From contig NC_014829.1 of NCBI RefSeq assembly GCF_000177235.2, positions 3,100,001 through 3,164,000 on the forward strand: DNA of 64,000 bases, given 5' to 3'. The notes beneath the pieces are model-generated. The model worked only from the letters and a program-made list of their open reading frames with translations, searched no databases and had not been told where the DNA came from. The stretch comes from Evansella cellulosilytica DSM 2522. GTDB taxonomy: Bacteria; Bacillota; Bacilli; Bacillales; Salisediminibacteriaceae. Shown piece by piece: positions 27,810-35,401 of the stretch. The translations under genes were made by a program, and so were the position numbers. How positions within the stretch are numbered: position 1 is the first letter of the stretch; each line of letters starts with the position of its first letter.

Positions 27810-27863
27810 CGTTCACAAAACTGTCATTGTATGCTCTAAGCGTTAGTTACAATTTTGTGAACG
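27810..27863. repeat. 11-bp inverted repeat upstream of the Fnr boxes
   Basis: CGTTCACAAAA (27810-27820) and TTTTGTGAACG (27853-27863) are perfectly complementary around a 32-nt loop. It could be two half-sites for a regulator or a hairpin; no T run follows. A further imperfect hairpin with an ATGCCACATGT arm lies at about 27950-28010. No gene is supported between 27604 and 28034. Confidence 0.6.
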
Positions 27864-28034
27864 ATTAAAACATGTGCAACATATGAGCTCTTTCATCATT
27901 TTTCGTAAACATGGTGTCGGTATTTTAAGACTAAAATGCATTGAAGAAACAATGCCACATGTCTTTAAAATAATAATGAGTGCTCTTCTCTCTTCTACGT
28001 GTGGCATCATTTACACCGTAAATTTCTTATCTAT

Positions 28035-28077
28035 AAAAAAGACGAGTGAATGCTTATGAAAGCAATTCACTCGTCTT
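28035..28077 (-). terminator. Terminator of the YneR-like gene
   Basis: AAGACGAGTGAATGCTT pairs with AAGCAATTCACTCGTCTT (one bulge) and on the minus strand is followed by T6. It may also stop transcription coming the other way. Confidence 0.85.
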
Positions 28078-28086
28078 CTACACTTT

Positions 28087-28383
28087 TTAGTTATTGGAAT
28101 CGTGTAAGTATTTAATTTCATCAATTGTATCGTCAAACTGTACTAATAAATCATGATCGTCGAAATACCATTCATCTTTTTTTTCGATATAAAACGTTAC
28201 TCCATTTTTCACATGTGATACTGCCGCTTCCTCTGGTTCTTTTACTGATACTCCTAATGAAAAACCAGTTTGAAAATCACCGCATCCACCATATCTAACG
28301 AAAAATTGCACATGGTCACCATCAGTTACACCAAGTTCCTCTGAAAACCATTTATATGCCTCATCTGTTACTTTTATATTCAT
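28087..28383 (-). CDS. yneR: YneR/HesB-like (IscA-fold) protein
   Basis: 98 residues resembling B. subtilis YneR, a HesB-family protein with an IscA-like fold: VRYGGCGDFQTGFSLG and YIEKKDEWYFDDHDLLV. Unlike true A-type Fe-S carriers it has only one Cys (in GGCG) and lacks the C-terminal Cys-x-Cys, so a role as cluster carrier is doubtful. AAGGGAG precedes the ATG. It stands alone with its own terminator, between two Fnr-boxed groups. Confidence 0.85.
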   Translation of the reverse strand: MNIKVTDEAYKWFSEELGVTDGDHVQFFVRYGGCGDFQTGFSLGVSVKEPEEAAVSHVKNGVTFYIEKKDEWYFDDHDLLVQFDDTIDEIKYLHDSNN

Positions 28384-28489
28384 GATAGTCTCCCTTCCAG
28401 TCGAACCTTTCTAAACAAATTATCCTACTCTCTTTATAGTATCAAATTTCATCTAAAAATAATAAAAATTCGATTGTTTCGCTTTCTTT

Positions 28490-29560
28490 TTATGACCCTG
28501 AAGGGATATAAGTACAGGTCGGATCACTTTCTAAGTGATCATTCGTCATTGCGTATGCTCTTGCTCTCGATCCACCGCAAAGTGCTTTATATTCGCAAAT
28601 GCCACATTTTCCTTTTAGCTTTTGTTTATCACGTAACTCTTTAAAAACCGGAGAATTTTTGTATATCGAAGATAACTTTTCATTCCTTACATTTCCACAA
28701 TGTATAGGTAAGAAGCCACTTGGATAAACATCTCCAATATGACTAATGAAAGCAAAGCCATCTCCGTCATTTACACCTTTGGGAGCTCGCCCTAACGCGT
28801 CTAATCTTTTACCTCCAACTACATTTGATAGACCTAAACGCTTTCTCTCCATTGCTGCAACTCTTCGATAATGAGGTGCTTCTGTTGCTTTAATATCATA
28901 TGGCATTTTTTGTTGCATTTCAAAGAGCCATTGCATGACATGTTCATGCTCCTCTGGGCTAATCATATCTTTTTCCATTCCTCTACCAGTTGGGATAAGA
29001 AAAAATACACTCCAAAGTACAGTATTCATTGAACGAACAAGTTCTGCAATGTGCTCTAAGTCTTTTAAGTTGTACTTTGACACCGTCGTATTAATTTGAA
29101 TAGGTATATTTAATTCTTGTAAATAACTAATTCCTTTCATAGTCGTGTCAAACGAGCCTTTAGTACCACGGAAATGGTCATGAATTTCCGCATTAGAACC
29201 ATCTAAACTAAATGCCCAGCGGGATAATCCAACTTCTTTCGCTCTCGCTACAGCTTTCCTCGTAACTTTCGGAGTAGCACTCGGTGTCATTGAAACAGAT
29301 AATCCTTTTTCTTTTGCATATTTTGCAAGGTCAAATAAATCACTTCTCATCAGTGGATCTCCACCTGTAAACACAAATAATGGATTATCCATCGACGCAA
29401 TATCATCAATAAGCGCTTTGCCTTCATTACGGCTTAGTTCTCTTGGGTCAGATTTATATTGCGCTTCTGCTCTACAGTGAAGACACTTTAATGCACACGC
29501 TCGAGTTACTTCCCAAATAACGATAAAAGGTGTTTCATCATAATTATTTTTAAACTTCAT
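28490..29560 (-). CDS. Radical SAM/SPASM protein (TIGR04053-like)
   Basis: 356 residues from the ATG at 29560, where GAGGGGTGG lies 6 nt upstream; the frame extends to 29629 without a ribosome site. The radical SAM motif is C-x3-C-x2-C in RACALKCLHCRAEA, with FTGGDPLMR as SAM-binding loop. The C-terminal SPASM-like region has CGICEYKALCGGSRARAYA and a late Cys (DPTCTYIP) for an extra cluster. It resembles AhbD/NirJ and especially TIGR04053 proteins. The reaction is unknown; haem or another cofactor or peptide modification is possible. It follows the LpdD-like gene (84-nt gap), probably from the Fnr-boxed region at 30035. Confidence 0.85.
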   Translation of the reverse strand: MKFKNNYDETPFIVIWEVTRACALKCLHCRAEAQYKSDPRELSRNEGKALIDDIASMDNPLFVFTGGDPLMRSDLFDLAKYAKEKGLSVSMTPSATPKVTRKAVARAKEVGLSRWAFSLDGSNAEIHDHFRGTKGSFDTTMKGISYLQELNIPIQINTTVSKYNLKDLEHIAELVRSMNTVLWSVFFLIPTGRGMEKDMISPEEHEHVMQWLFEMQQKMPYDIKATEAPHYRRVAAMERKRLGLSNVVGGKRLDALGRAPKGVNDGDGFAFISHIGDVYPSGFLPIHCGNVRNEKLSSIYKNSPVFKELRDKQKLKGKCGICEYKALCGGSRARAYAMTNDHLESDPTCTYIPSGS

Positions 29561-29644
29561 CTTTTTCCACCCCTCTGTTACTATCGTAGCTATCTTAACG
29601 AAATCTAAATCTATTTTCGGTGAGCACAATCACAATATTTCTCA

Positions 29645-29974
29645 TTACTTTATTATACTTACTTTATTGTTTGCCATTAGAAGGAAGAAGCTCTCCCACG
29701 TTTTATTGACTAGCATTTCAATATCCTCTTTTGTAGCATTGTCAATATGAATGCCCCCGGTCAAAACAACGTTTTTTTTAAAAGTGGTGCACCACAATTG
29801 CGCTAGCTCTATATATAATTTTTCTTCTTTATGGTGAGGTAAACCATGACTTACAACATGTGCCTGGATACCATCCCATGTACATAAAACAATTGCTCCA
29901 ATATGAGGCTTTGTACCTCCTGTAACAAGAATGAGATCGTCCTCTCCAACACGCGTGATTTCGCATTTTACCAT
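29645..29974 (-). CDS. LpdD-like small protein (prenyl-flavin chaperone family resemblance)
   Basis: 109 residues with VTGGTKPHIGAIVLCTW and GGIHIDNATKEDIEMLV, which resemble the small LpdD/YclD subunit of UbiD-type decarboxylases, thought to handle prenylated flavin. No UbiD or UbiX gene is in the window, so such a role here would need partners elsewhere. TTGGAGG precedes the ATG. It is upstream of the radical SAM gene on one strand, and the pairing suggests joint work. The family call is from motif memory only. Confidence 0.6.
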   Translation of the reverse strand: MVKCEITRVGEDDLILVTGGTKPHIGAIVLCTWDGIQAHVVSHGLPHHKEEKLYIELAQLWCTTFKKNVVLTGGIHIDNATKEDIEMLVNKTWESFFLLMANNKVSIIK

Positions 29975-30034
29975 TAGAAAACACCTCCAATAGTTGTGTT
30001 TTTATTAAAGGTACCATTAATCAGTAAATAAATA

Positions 30035-30050
30035 TGTGAACCTTATCACA
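30035..30050. promoter_or_regulatory. Fnr box between the LpdD-like gene and the di-haem-type membrane protein
   Basis: TGTGAACCTTATCACA, an exact box. To the right TATACT at 30075-30080 puts it near -44.5; to the left the best hexamer at the ideal place is a poor TACCTT. It could serve one or both divergent genes, with the right-hand gene favoured. Confidence 0.82.
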
Positions 30051-30107
30051 CTATAAATCACTGTAAAAGATTTCTATACTAGATTACACTATATTAGAGG
30101 TGATCGA

Positions 30108-30503
30108 ATGAATTATAACGTTGTTATGCTTTCTGGGGTGTTCGCTCTCCTATTATTTTTTTGTAATATCAGTATTTATTTTTTATTTTTATCAATTAGA
30201 AAATGTAAAAAGAGAAGTCTGCAAATATTTTTAGCTAAGTTAGCCCGTAAATGGATGCGCATACATCAACCTGTAGCTTATCTCATTTTTACGGTCATTC
30301 TCATACACTTTTTATTGACTTTGATGCATCATTACCAATTTACATCAAAGACAATAGCTGGTTTATTAGCTGCCATTATCCTCGTCATACTATTGATTTC
30401 TGGGTTTATTCGCCAGCGAAGAGCTAATAAGAAAAGAAAGTTGTTCCACCGTACAATGGCTTTTCTCTGCCTGTTCTTCATTATGATTCATGTTTTAGTA
30501 TAG
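30108..30503 (+). CDS. Small four-helix membrane protein with two His-x13-His pairs
   Basis: 131 residues, four membrane helices separated by basic loops. Helix 2 carries His53 and His67 and helix 4 carries His114 and His128, so both pairs have the 13-residue spacing of bis-haem cytochrome b of the bc1 type. Extra His74/75 lie at the end of helix 2. This strongly suggests a minimal di-haem b protein that moves electrons across the membrane or oxidises quinol; haem binding itself is inferred. I know no named family with this pattern. AGAGGTGAT precedes the ATG and an Fnr box lies upstream. Confidence 0.8.
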   Translation: MNYNVVMLSGVFALLLFFCNISIYFLFLSIRKCKKRSLQIFLAKLARKWMRIHQPVAYLIFTVILIHFLLTLMHHYQFTSKTIAGLLAAIILVILLISGFIRQRRANKKRKLFHRTMAFLCLFFIMIHVLV

Positions 30504-30638
30504 TTTGCGAGGAAAATTGTTTCAGTCATGTGTAGAGGTACTTGAGTGAGCTATAGAAACTTGAGTAGCACGAAGCGATGTTTATTAGTAGAAAACAAAA
30601 AAGTTATTATGTATCGATTTAAGACAATATAGTAAATC

Positions 30639-30688
30639 AAAAAAGACGTTTCTCTCAGTTGTTTTAAAAGCAACTTCGGAAACGTCTT
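30639..30688 (-). terminator. Terminator of the candidate regulatory RNA
   Basis: On the minus strand AAGACGTTTC pairs with GAAACGTCTT, enclosing a second AGTTG/CAACT helix, followed by T6 (the A run at 30639-30644). Confidence 0.85.
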
Positions 30689-30873
30689 CCTCGTTTCGCT
30701 CTTATGATTGGGGGTCACAAGAACGAAATAATAGGGTTGTTACGTTATGATTTGGCAACATTGCTGGTTTTGGGGAAACCAGCTACATAACAAGGTACTA
30801 CATTGGGTTCTTATTTTTAAAAGGAAGTAAAGCTATGAATCGCGGGTACAAATTTTGCATTTGCTTTCGATTC
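30639..30873 (-). ncRNA. Candidate Fnr-dependent C-rich regulatory RNA
   Basis: The minus strand has a promoter (Fnr box 30907-30922, TAAAAT -10) and a terminator (30639-30688) but no credible coding frame between. The predicted 235-nt RNA holds an 8-bp hairpin GCTGGTTT/AAACCAGC with loop CCCCA (30763-30783), enclosed by GTTATG/CATAAC (30744-30791) and AAGAAC/GTTCTT (30719-30812). Two further C-rich stretches are CCCAATG (30801-30807) and CCCCCAATC (30706-30714). C-rich loops are known in Gram-positive small RNAs that pair with Shine-Dalgarno sequences. Existence and function are inferred. Confidence 0.6.
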
Positions 30874-30879
30874 ATTTAT

Positions 30880-30922
30880 ATTTTAACCAAAAAAAACAGA
30901 CAATAATGTGATTAACCTCACA
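30880..30922 (-). promoter_or_regulatory. Fnr-dependent promoter with no coding gene downstream
   Basis: TGTGATTAACCTCACA (30907-30922) is an exact Fnr box centred at 30914.5. TAAAAT at 30880-30885 on the minus strand is one base from the -10 consensus and puts the box at exactly -41.5, with start (G) at 30873. On the plus strand no good -10 is in register. Confidence 0.85.
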
Positions 30923-31009
30923 ATATAACACTAAAAAACGTAGTAATCATGAACGTTCTGTGTATATTTATAATTCCTATAAAATAGAACCGTTAAAAAC
31001 AAAGTATGA

Positions 31010-31249
31010 TTAGCCGCCACTAACAGGAGGTATAAAAGCAACAGTATCATTATTCTTTACGCGAAGAGAATCATCTGCATACTCTTCATTAACTGCTGGC
31101 ATTGCTGAATGAATACTCGATAGCTTTGGATATTTTTCTAGTAAATAGTCCTTTATCTCCAATACAGTTAGTTCTTGTTCATTAGTAATTGTAATTTCAC
31201 GTTCTCCAGCTTTTTCTTCCAAATCTGCAAATAGTAGCACACGTATCAT
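31010..31249 (-). CDS. moaD: Molybdopterin synthase small subunit
   Basis: 79 residues, a ubiquitin-like sulfur carrier ending in Gly-Gly (IPPVSGG), which is adenylated and thiocarboxylated. With MoaE it adds the dithiolene sulfurs to precursor Z in molybdopterin synthesis. The start overlaps moaE by 4 nt. It is the last gene of moeA-mobB-moaE-moaD, placed next to the molybdoenzyme operon it serves. Confidence 0.94.
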   Translation of the reverse strand: MIRVLLFADLEEKAGEREITITNEQELTVLEIKDYLLEKYPKLSSIHSAMPAVNEEYADDSLRVKNNDTVAFIPPVSGG

Positions 31250-31719
31250 ATGAGATCCTCCTTTTCTGGTTTACCTAGTGGATAAGCCTTCTGTTCCTTT
31301 TGATCACCAATCCACTCTTCTCCATCTTCCCAATGCTCTTTCTTCCAAATTGGTACAATTTCTTTTATTCTCTCTATTGCATATCTACTAGCAACGTAAG
31401 CATCATTACGATGCGGAGTAGATACGGCAATAACGACAGCAATATCAGAAATTTTCAGTTCTCCAATCCGATGAGTAATCGCTACCTTTGCTTCTGGAAA
31501 ATCTCTTTGAATTTCTTCTCCAATTTGCATTAATTTCTTTTCAGCCATTGGAATGTATGCATCATACTTTAAATATAATGTCTTTTTTCCTTTTGTCATC
31601 TCACGAACTGTTCCAATGAATGTATTAATAGCTCCTGCATTTCTGTCCATCACTTTCTCGATTACACTTTGGACATTCACTTCATTATCCGTTATTTGAA
31701 AAAGATCATTTTTTTTCAT
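31246..31719 (-). CDS. moaE: Molybdopterin synthase large subunit
   Basis: 157 residues with MoaE features: GAINTFIGTVREMTKGK, IAVSTPHRNDAYVASRYAIERIKEIVPIWKKE, and the catalytic-pocket Lys residues in WKKEHW. It joins MoaD to form molybdopterin synthase. Its ends overlap mobB and moaD by 4 nt each. Confidence 0.95.
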   Translation of the reverse strand: MKKNDLFQITDNEVNVQSVIEKVMDRNAGAINTFIGTVREMTKGKKTLYLKYDAYIPMAEKKLMQIGEEIQRDFPEAKVAITHRIGELKISDIAVVIAVSTPHRNDAYVASRYAIERIKEIVPIWKKEHWEDGEEWIGDQKEQKAYPLGKPEKEDLI

Positions 31720-32255
31720 AAAGTTTCACCCCTACATAATCGTTCAACTAACCATTTTAAGTAGTTTTTCTCTTCATTTAAATGAAAGACAGGCATTTTT
31801 AAGCTTTCTTTTAAAAGCTTGCTTTCTATTTCATCCCAACAAACGATTATCTCTATATTTTCACATTCGTTTATTAAATGGCGATCCTCACTACTTTTTA
31901 ATAATAATAATTTGCTATATGACTTCTTTTTATATCCCTCAACGATAATGGCATCGAGAGAGAATCGTTGATAGAAATGAAGCACATCTTCAAGGTCTAA
32001 CGTCATTTGTGGCGACATGTCCCACTGAAATTGATGATCACTAACTACAAATGAGCCCACTGCACCAGCTTGACGATGAATATGACTATCTTTGTCTTCT
32101 TTTATAGGCTGTAAGTCTGTTGCATGACCATGGTGCTTAATTGTAGCTACGTCTAATCCAATATTTTTGAGATTAGAAATTATTTTTTTTATTAACGTGG
32201 TCTTCCCACTATTGGAATATCCGACAACTTGAAATACAATTGGTTCTGTATTCAT
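31716..32255 (-). CDS. mobB: Molybdopterin-guanine dinucleotide biosynthesis protein B
   Basis: 179 residues, a P-loop GTP-binding protein with the Walker A motif GYSNSGKTTLIKK and the MobB motif TIKHHGHATDLQP, plus IIVEGYKK. It helps convert molybdopterin to the bis-MGD form that DMSO-reductase-family enzymes such as the one at 24337 need. MobA is not in the window. Four-nt overlaps with moeA and moaE suggest coupled translation. Confidence 0.94.
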   Translation of the reverse strand: MNTEPIVFQVVGYSNSGKTTLIKKIISNLKNIGLDVATIKHHGHATDLQPIKEDKDSHIHRQAGAVGSFVVSDHQFQWDMSPQMTLDLEDVLHFYQRFSLDAIIVEGYKKKSYSKLLLLKSSEDRHLINECENIEIIVCWDEIESKLLKESLKMPVFHLNEEKNYLKWLVERLCRGETL

Positions 32256-33550
32256 TCACTATCTTTCCTCGTTTTTTTTATTTCTTCAAGTGGTTGCCCT
32301 CTGCCTTCCCTTTGTAAAAATAATATGTCGACTACATCGCCAGCCTCATAGCCCCTAGAGCCACCTGGTAAAGCGATGAGTACGTCAGATTTTGCTAATG
32401 AAGTTACGACTTGAGACTTGTCCATTCCTACTGGAGAAGCAGTAATCATACCATCCTCAAATGACACTCTCCCGCGAATAAACCGGGTAAATGGGTTTGG
32501 TTTCGGAAAATCTTTACCTAGCTTTCCTTTCGTCCAATCTAGATGTGGCTTATTTGAATATAAATACGATTTTATCCATGGTCTCGTATACAGTTCAAAC
32601 CCTACATAACAAGCAGAAGGGTTACCAGATAATCCATATAATAGTTTTCCATCTTTCTCGGCTACTGTCGTAACGCTCCCTGGCCTCATAGCAATTTTAT
32701 TAAATAATACAGTAGCACCTAGTTTCTTATATATTTCAGGTAAGTAATCAAAGTCACCAACCGATACTCCACCTGTTGTAATTAGAACATCTACTTTCTC
32801 TATTGCTTCACGGATCGCCACGTAGCTTTGATTAAAATCATCCACGAGTTGTCCAAAATAAACACACTCTGCTCCTGCCTGTCTAACTTGCGATTGGATC
32901 ATATATGCGTTACTATTACGGATTTTCCCAGGGGCTAACGGTTCATCTAGTTCTAATAATTCAGTACCAGTTGCATATATGCCTATCACAGGTTTTTTCA
33001 CAACAGGTACATCTTTATAGCCAAATGTTGCTAGTACTGCAACAACACCAGCATGGATTTTCGTGCCTGCAGAAAGTAATAAATCTCCCTTTTTCGTTTC
33101 TTCTCCTTCAAAGGAAACAAAGTCTCCGGATGAAAATGGACGCTTCAAAGTTATAAACGCTTGTCCATCTTCTTCTGATTCTGTTGTGAGCTCAAACTGA
33201 GCAATCGCATCACAATCGTCAGGTAGTTTTGTTCCTGTCATTACACGTATCACTTCTCCAGGCTGGACCTTTTTCGTTGCAACGGATCCAGCTCCTACAG
33301 TTTCAATTACTTTGAGCTTTACTGGATTTGTAGAGGAGGCAGAAAAAGTATCTTCACTCCTAATAGCAAATCCATCTAAAGGTGATCGATCAAATGGAGG
33401 TATGTTATGATCTGCTATAATGTCCTCTGCTAAATATCTACCTTCTGCTTCATCAATATGTATATACTCTTTTTCGCCCTTTTTTGTAAACTGCATGACC
33501 CTTTTAATTGCTTCACTAACCGGGATCGCTGTACGTTCTTCATACACCAT
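32252..33550 (-). CDS. moeA: Molybdopterin molybdenumtransferase
   Basis: 432 residues with MoeA motifs: NIPPFDRSPLDGFAIRS, VMTGTKLPDDCDAI, GIYATGTEL, ITTGGVSVGDFDYLPE and GLSGNPSACYVGFELY. It inserts molybdate into adenylylated molybdopterin. AGGGGTG precedes the ATG. It is the first gene of the four-gene cofactor operon; no Moco riboswitch is seen before it. Confidence 0.96.
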   Translation of the reverse strand: MVYEERTAIPVSEAIKRVMQFTKKGEKEYIHIDEAEGRYLAEDIIADHNIPPFDRSPLDGFAIRSEDTFSASSTNPVKLKVIETVGAGSVATKKVQPGEVIRVMTGTKLPDDCDAIAQFELTTESEEDGQAFITLKRPFSSGDFVSFEGEETKKGDLLLSAGTKIHAGVVAVLATFGYKDVPVVKKPVIGIYATGTELLELDEPLAPGKIRNSNAYMIQSQVRQAGAECVYFGQLVDDFNQSYVAIREAIEKVDVLITTGGVSVGDFDYLPEIYKKLGATVLFNKIAMRPGSVTTVAEKDGKLLYGLSGNPSACYVGFELYTRPWIKSYLYSNKPHLDWTKGKLGKDFPKPNPFTRFIRGRVSFEDGMITASPVGMDKSQVVTSLAKSDVLIALPGGSRGYEAGDVVDILFLQREGRGQPLEEIKKTRKDSE

Positions 33551-33627
33551 TTATAACACCCCTTATATATCTTCACTAAAACGTATACTGTCTATTAATA
33601 AAATCATGTCTCTATTCTATTGTAAAG

Positions 33628-33660
33628 AAAAACTACGCTAGAGCAAATGATCTAACGTAG
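33628..33660 (-). terminator. Terminator downstream of sco
   Basis: On the minus strand CTACGTTAGA pairs with TCTAGCGTAG (one G-T) and is followed by T5. Confidence 0.82.
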
Positions 33661-33676
33661 CTTATTATCGTTATTA

Positions 33677-34300
33677 TTAATTTGTCAGTACTTTTAAGTC
33701 CTCAATATAAGCTTCCACATCAAAATCTCTTTCCCCATCGTAAAGCCTGACTACTCTTCCTTCATCGTTTACAACGTAAAAACGTGTTGGGTGGATAATA
33801 TCATTTTCTGCTGGCATGACAGTACCTGCGAATGACTCTAGTGCAAATGCTGTAATGTCATCCTCACTGTATCCAGTTATGAAGTCCCAATTATTTAAGC
33901 TTACGTTATAAGCTTCAGCATAATCTTGAAGTGCTTCAGGAGAATCAAATTCTGGGTCGACTGTAAATGATATAATTTCAACATCTAAGTCTTCTTCGGC
34001 TAAAGCTTCTTGTAATTGAACCATATTAGGAGTCATTGTCATACATACTGTAGGACAGCGTGTAAATACAAATTTGGCAACCCAATACGTTCCTTCCATT
34101 TCTTCTGTAGACCATTCATCCCCATCTTGAGTGAGACCAGAAAATGGAACCACATCCCAGTTCCTCTCTTCATTTTGCGAGACATCTATAATTGATTCTG
34201 ATTGTGGTACTGGCTCTGAATTTTGATATAAAAAGCTACAGCCTTGTAGGAAAAATACTCCTAATAATACTAGTAACAAGTTAGTTTTATTTCCGAACAT
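33677..34300 (-). CDS. SCO1/SenC copper-binding lipoprotein
   Basis: About 207 residues from the ATG at 34300 (GAGGGCGAGG upstream). A lipoprotein signal (LLLVLLGVFFLQGC) is followed by a thioredoxin-like Sco domain with CxxxC (TRCPTVC) and the distal His (IIHPTRF), the copper ligands. Sco proteins help build the CuA centre of cytochrome c oxidase and act outside the membrane. It follows ctaG with a 19-nt gap, so the two form an oxidase-assembly pair. B. subtilis ypmQ is the family example. Confidence 0.92.
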   Translation of the reverse strand: MFGNKTNLLLVLLGVFFLQGCSFLYQNSEPVPQSESIIDVSQNEERNWDVVPFSGLTQDGDEWSTEEMEGTYWVAKFVFTRCPTVCMTMTPNMVQLQEALAEEDLDVEIISFTVDPEFDSPEALQDYAEAYNVSLNNWDFITGYSEDDITAFALESFAGTVMPAENDIIHPTRFYVVNDEGRVVRLYDGERDFDVEAYIEDLKVLTN

Positions 34301-34319
34301 CTCCTCGCCCTCTTTCTTT

Positions 34320-35240
34320 TTAACTGTTCGGTTGCTCAACCATTTCGTACTCTTGATAAGTCACTTTATTATTTGTTTCTTTATCTCTTGTCATCCATTG
34401 CTTAAATACGTAACCGATAGCTACACCATAGACTAACTCTTGAATGACTTTCATTGATGCTCCACCAAGTTGTTGGTCCTGTAATGGTGGTAAAATTGCC
34501 AACCTTTGATCTCCTGTAGTAAATAATTCATAAGGAGGGGTAGTGCCTGGCGGAAGGCAATAGCTAATCGCTACCGACCAAGCAGTAGCGTCTGTGTAAA
34601 TAGCATACAACGGTGCTCCAGCAAAGATGATTAACACACAAGCCGGTGTAAACAGCGCACCGCTCGCAAACATATATCCCATTTTTTTGAGCTCTGATAA
34701 ATCATATTTTGTCGTTAAGCGCGGAACTAGATGCCACCACATGAGCATCGCAGCAAACAGCATACCTAACTGATATACGTTATGCCATCCTTCGTTTTGC
34801 ATTAATGTATCAAACGTAAACGGTATATGGTAAAAAGAGATCATCGCATTGAAAAGAACGAGCCCTAATATTGGGAATCCTAATACGAGAAATATCCCTC
34901 TCACTAATTTAAAACGAGTAAAATAGCTAAAAAACCATGATGGTAGTCCTAATAACAATAACGGCGGTGCAATTAAGTAAACAATTGCCATTGATAGCAT
35001 ATGCATGCTTAGCATCATATGGCCAGCAACATATAACGGTCCACCAAAACCAAAATAAATTGCTATTAACCCTAAATGAAAATATACTTTTCTCCTAGTT
35101 GGTACAGGTTCAGAATCAGAAAAATGGTGTCTTAACGGACCAGTAAAAAGAAAGTACAACGTACTAAATACAATTAAAACAACGATAAGTTCAGGTGTCC
35201 AAATCGTTCTTGCGGAGAACGTGGAGAAAAACTGTTCCAT
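34320..35240 (-). CDS. ctaG: CtaG cytochrome oxidase assembly factor
   Basis: 306 residues from the ATG at 35240, where GGGGGTG lies 6 nt upstream; a GTG at 35249 is less likely. Seven or so membrane helices carry His and Met candidates for copper (AGHMMLSMHMLSMAIVY, MLMWWHLVPRL). This is the caa3_CtaG type, needed for caa3 oxidase in Bacillus. It lies directly ahead of sco. Aerobic oxidase assembly beside a nitrate-type island suggests facultative respiration. Confidence 0.92.
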   Translation of the reverse strand: MEQFFSTFSARTIWTPELIVVLIVFSTLYFLFTGPLRHHFSDSEPVPTRRKVYFHLGLIAIYFGFGGPLYVAGHMMLSMHMLSMAIVYLIAPPLLLLGLPSWFFSYFTRFKLVRGIFLVLGFPILGLVLFNAMISFYHIPFTFDTLMQNEGWHNVYQLGMLFAAMLMWWHLVPRLTTKYDLSELKKMGYMFASGALFTPACVLIIFAGAPLYAIYTDATAWSVAISYCLPPGTTPPYELFTTGDQRLAILPPLQDQQLGGASMKVIQELVYGVAIGYVFKQWMTRDKETNNKVTYQEYEMVEQPNS

Positions 35241-35401
35241 CGTACTCACCCCCTATTACTATATTTATTATTTTAGTTTTATAACAAAAATAGGAATTAT
35301 ACTTTTATTTTTTTAACCAAAGTCTAGTATAGTATATTTATAACATGAATGCATTGTAAAACATAAGAAATTGCTTTGGAAGTATATAGGAGGGTTTACA
35401 T

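Noticed and set aside
27810-27863. A standard Rex operator
   Set aside because: The half-sites are complementary but 32 bp apart, while Rex operators have adjoining half-sites; kept only as an unexplained inverted repeat.
27874-28059. Possible 61-residue gene on the plus strand
   Set aside because: It lies over hairpins and the terminator arm, has no ribosome site and no recognisable features.
30840-30910. 23-residue plus-strand frame starting MNRGYKF
   Set aside because: Although preceded by AAAAGGAAG, it is antisense to the candidate RNA leader, very short and without features.
33551-33676. Molybdenum cofactor riboswitch before moeA
   Set aside because: The short upstream region has only a ribosome site and the sco terminator; no multi-stem aptamer pattern is visible.
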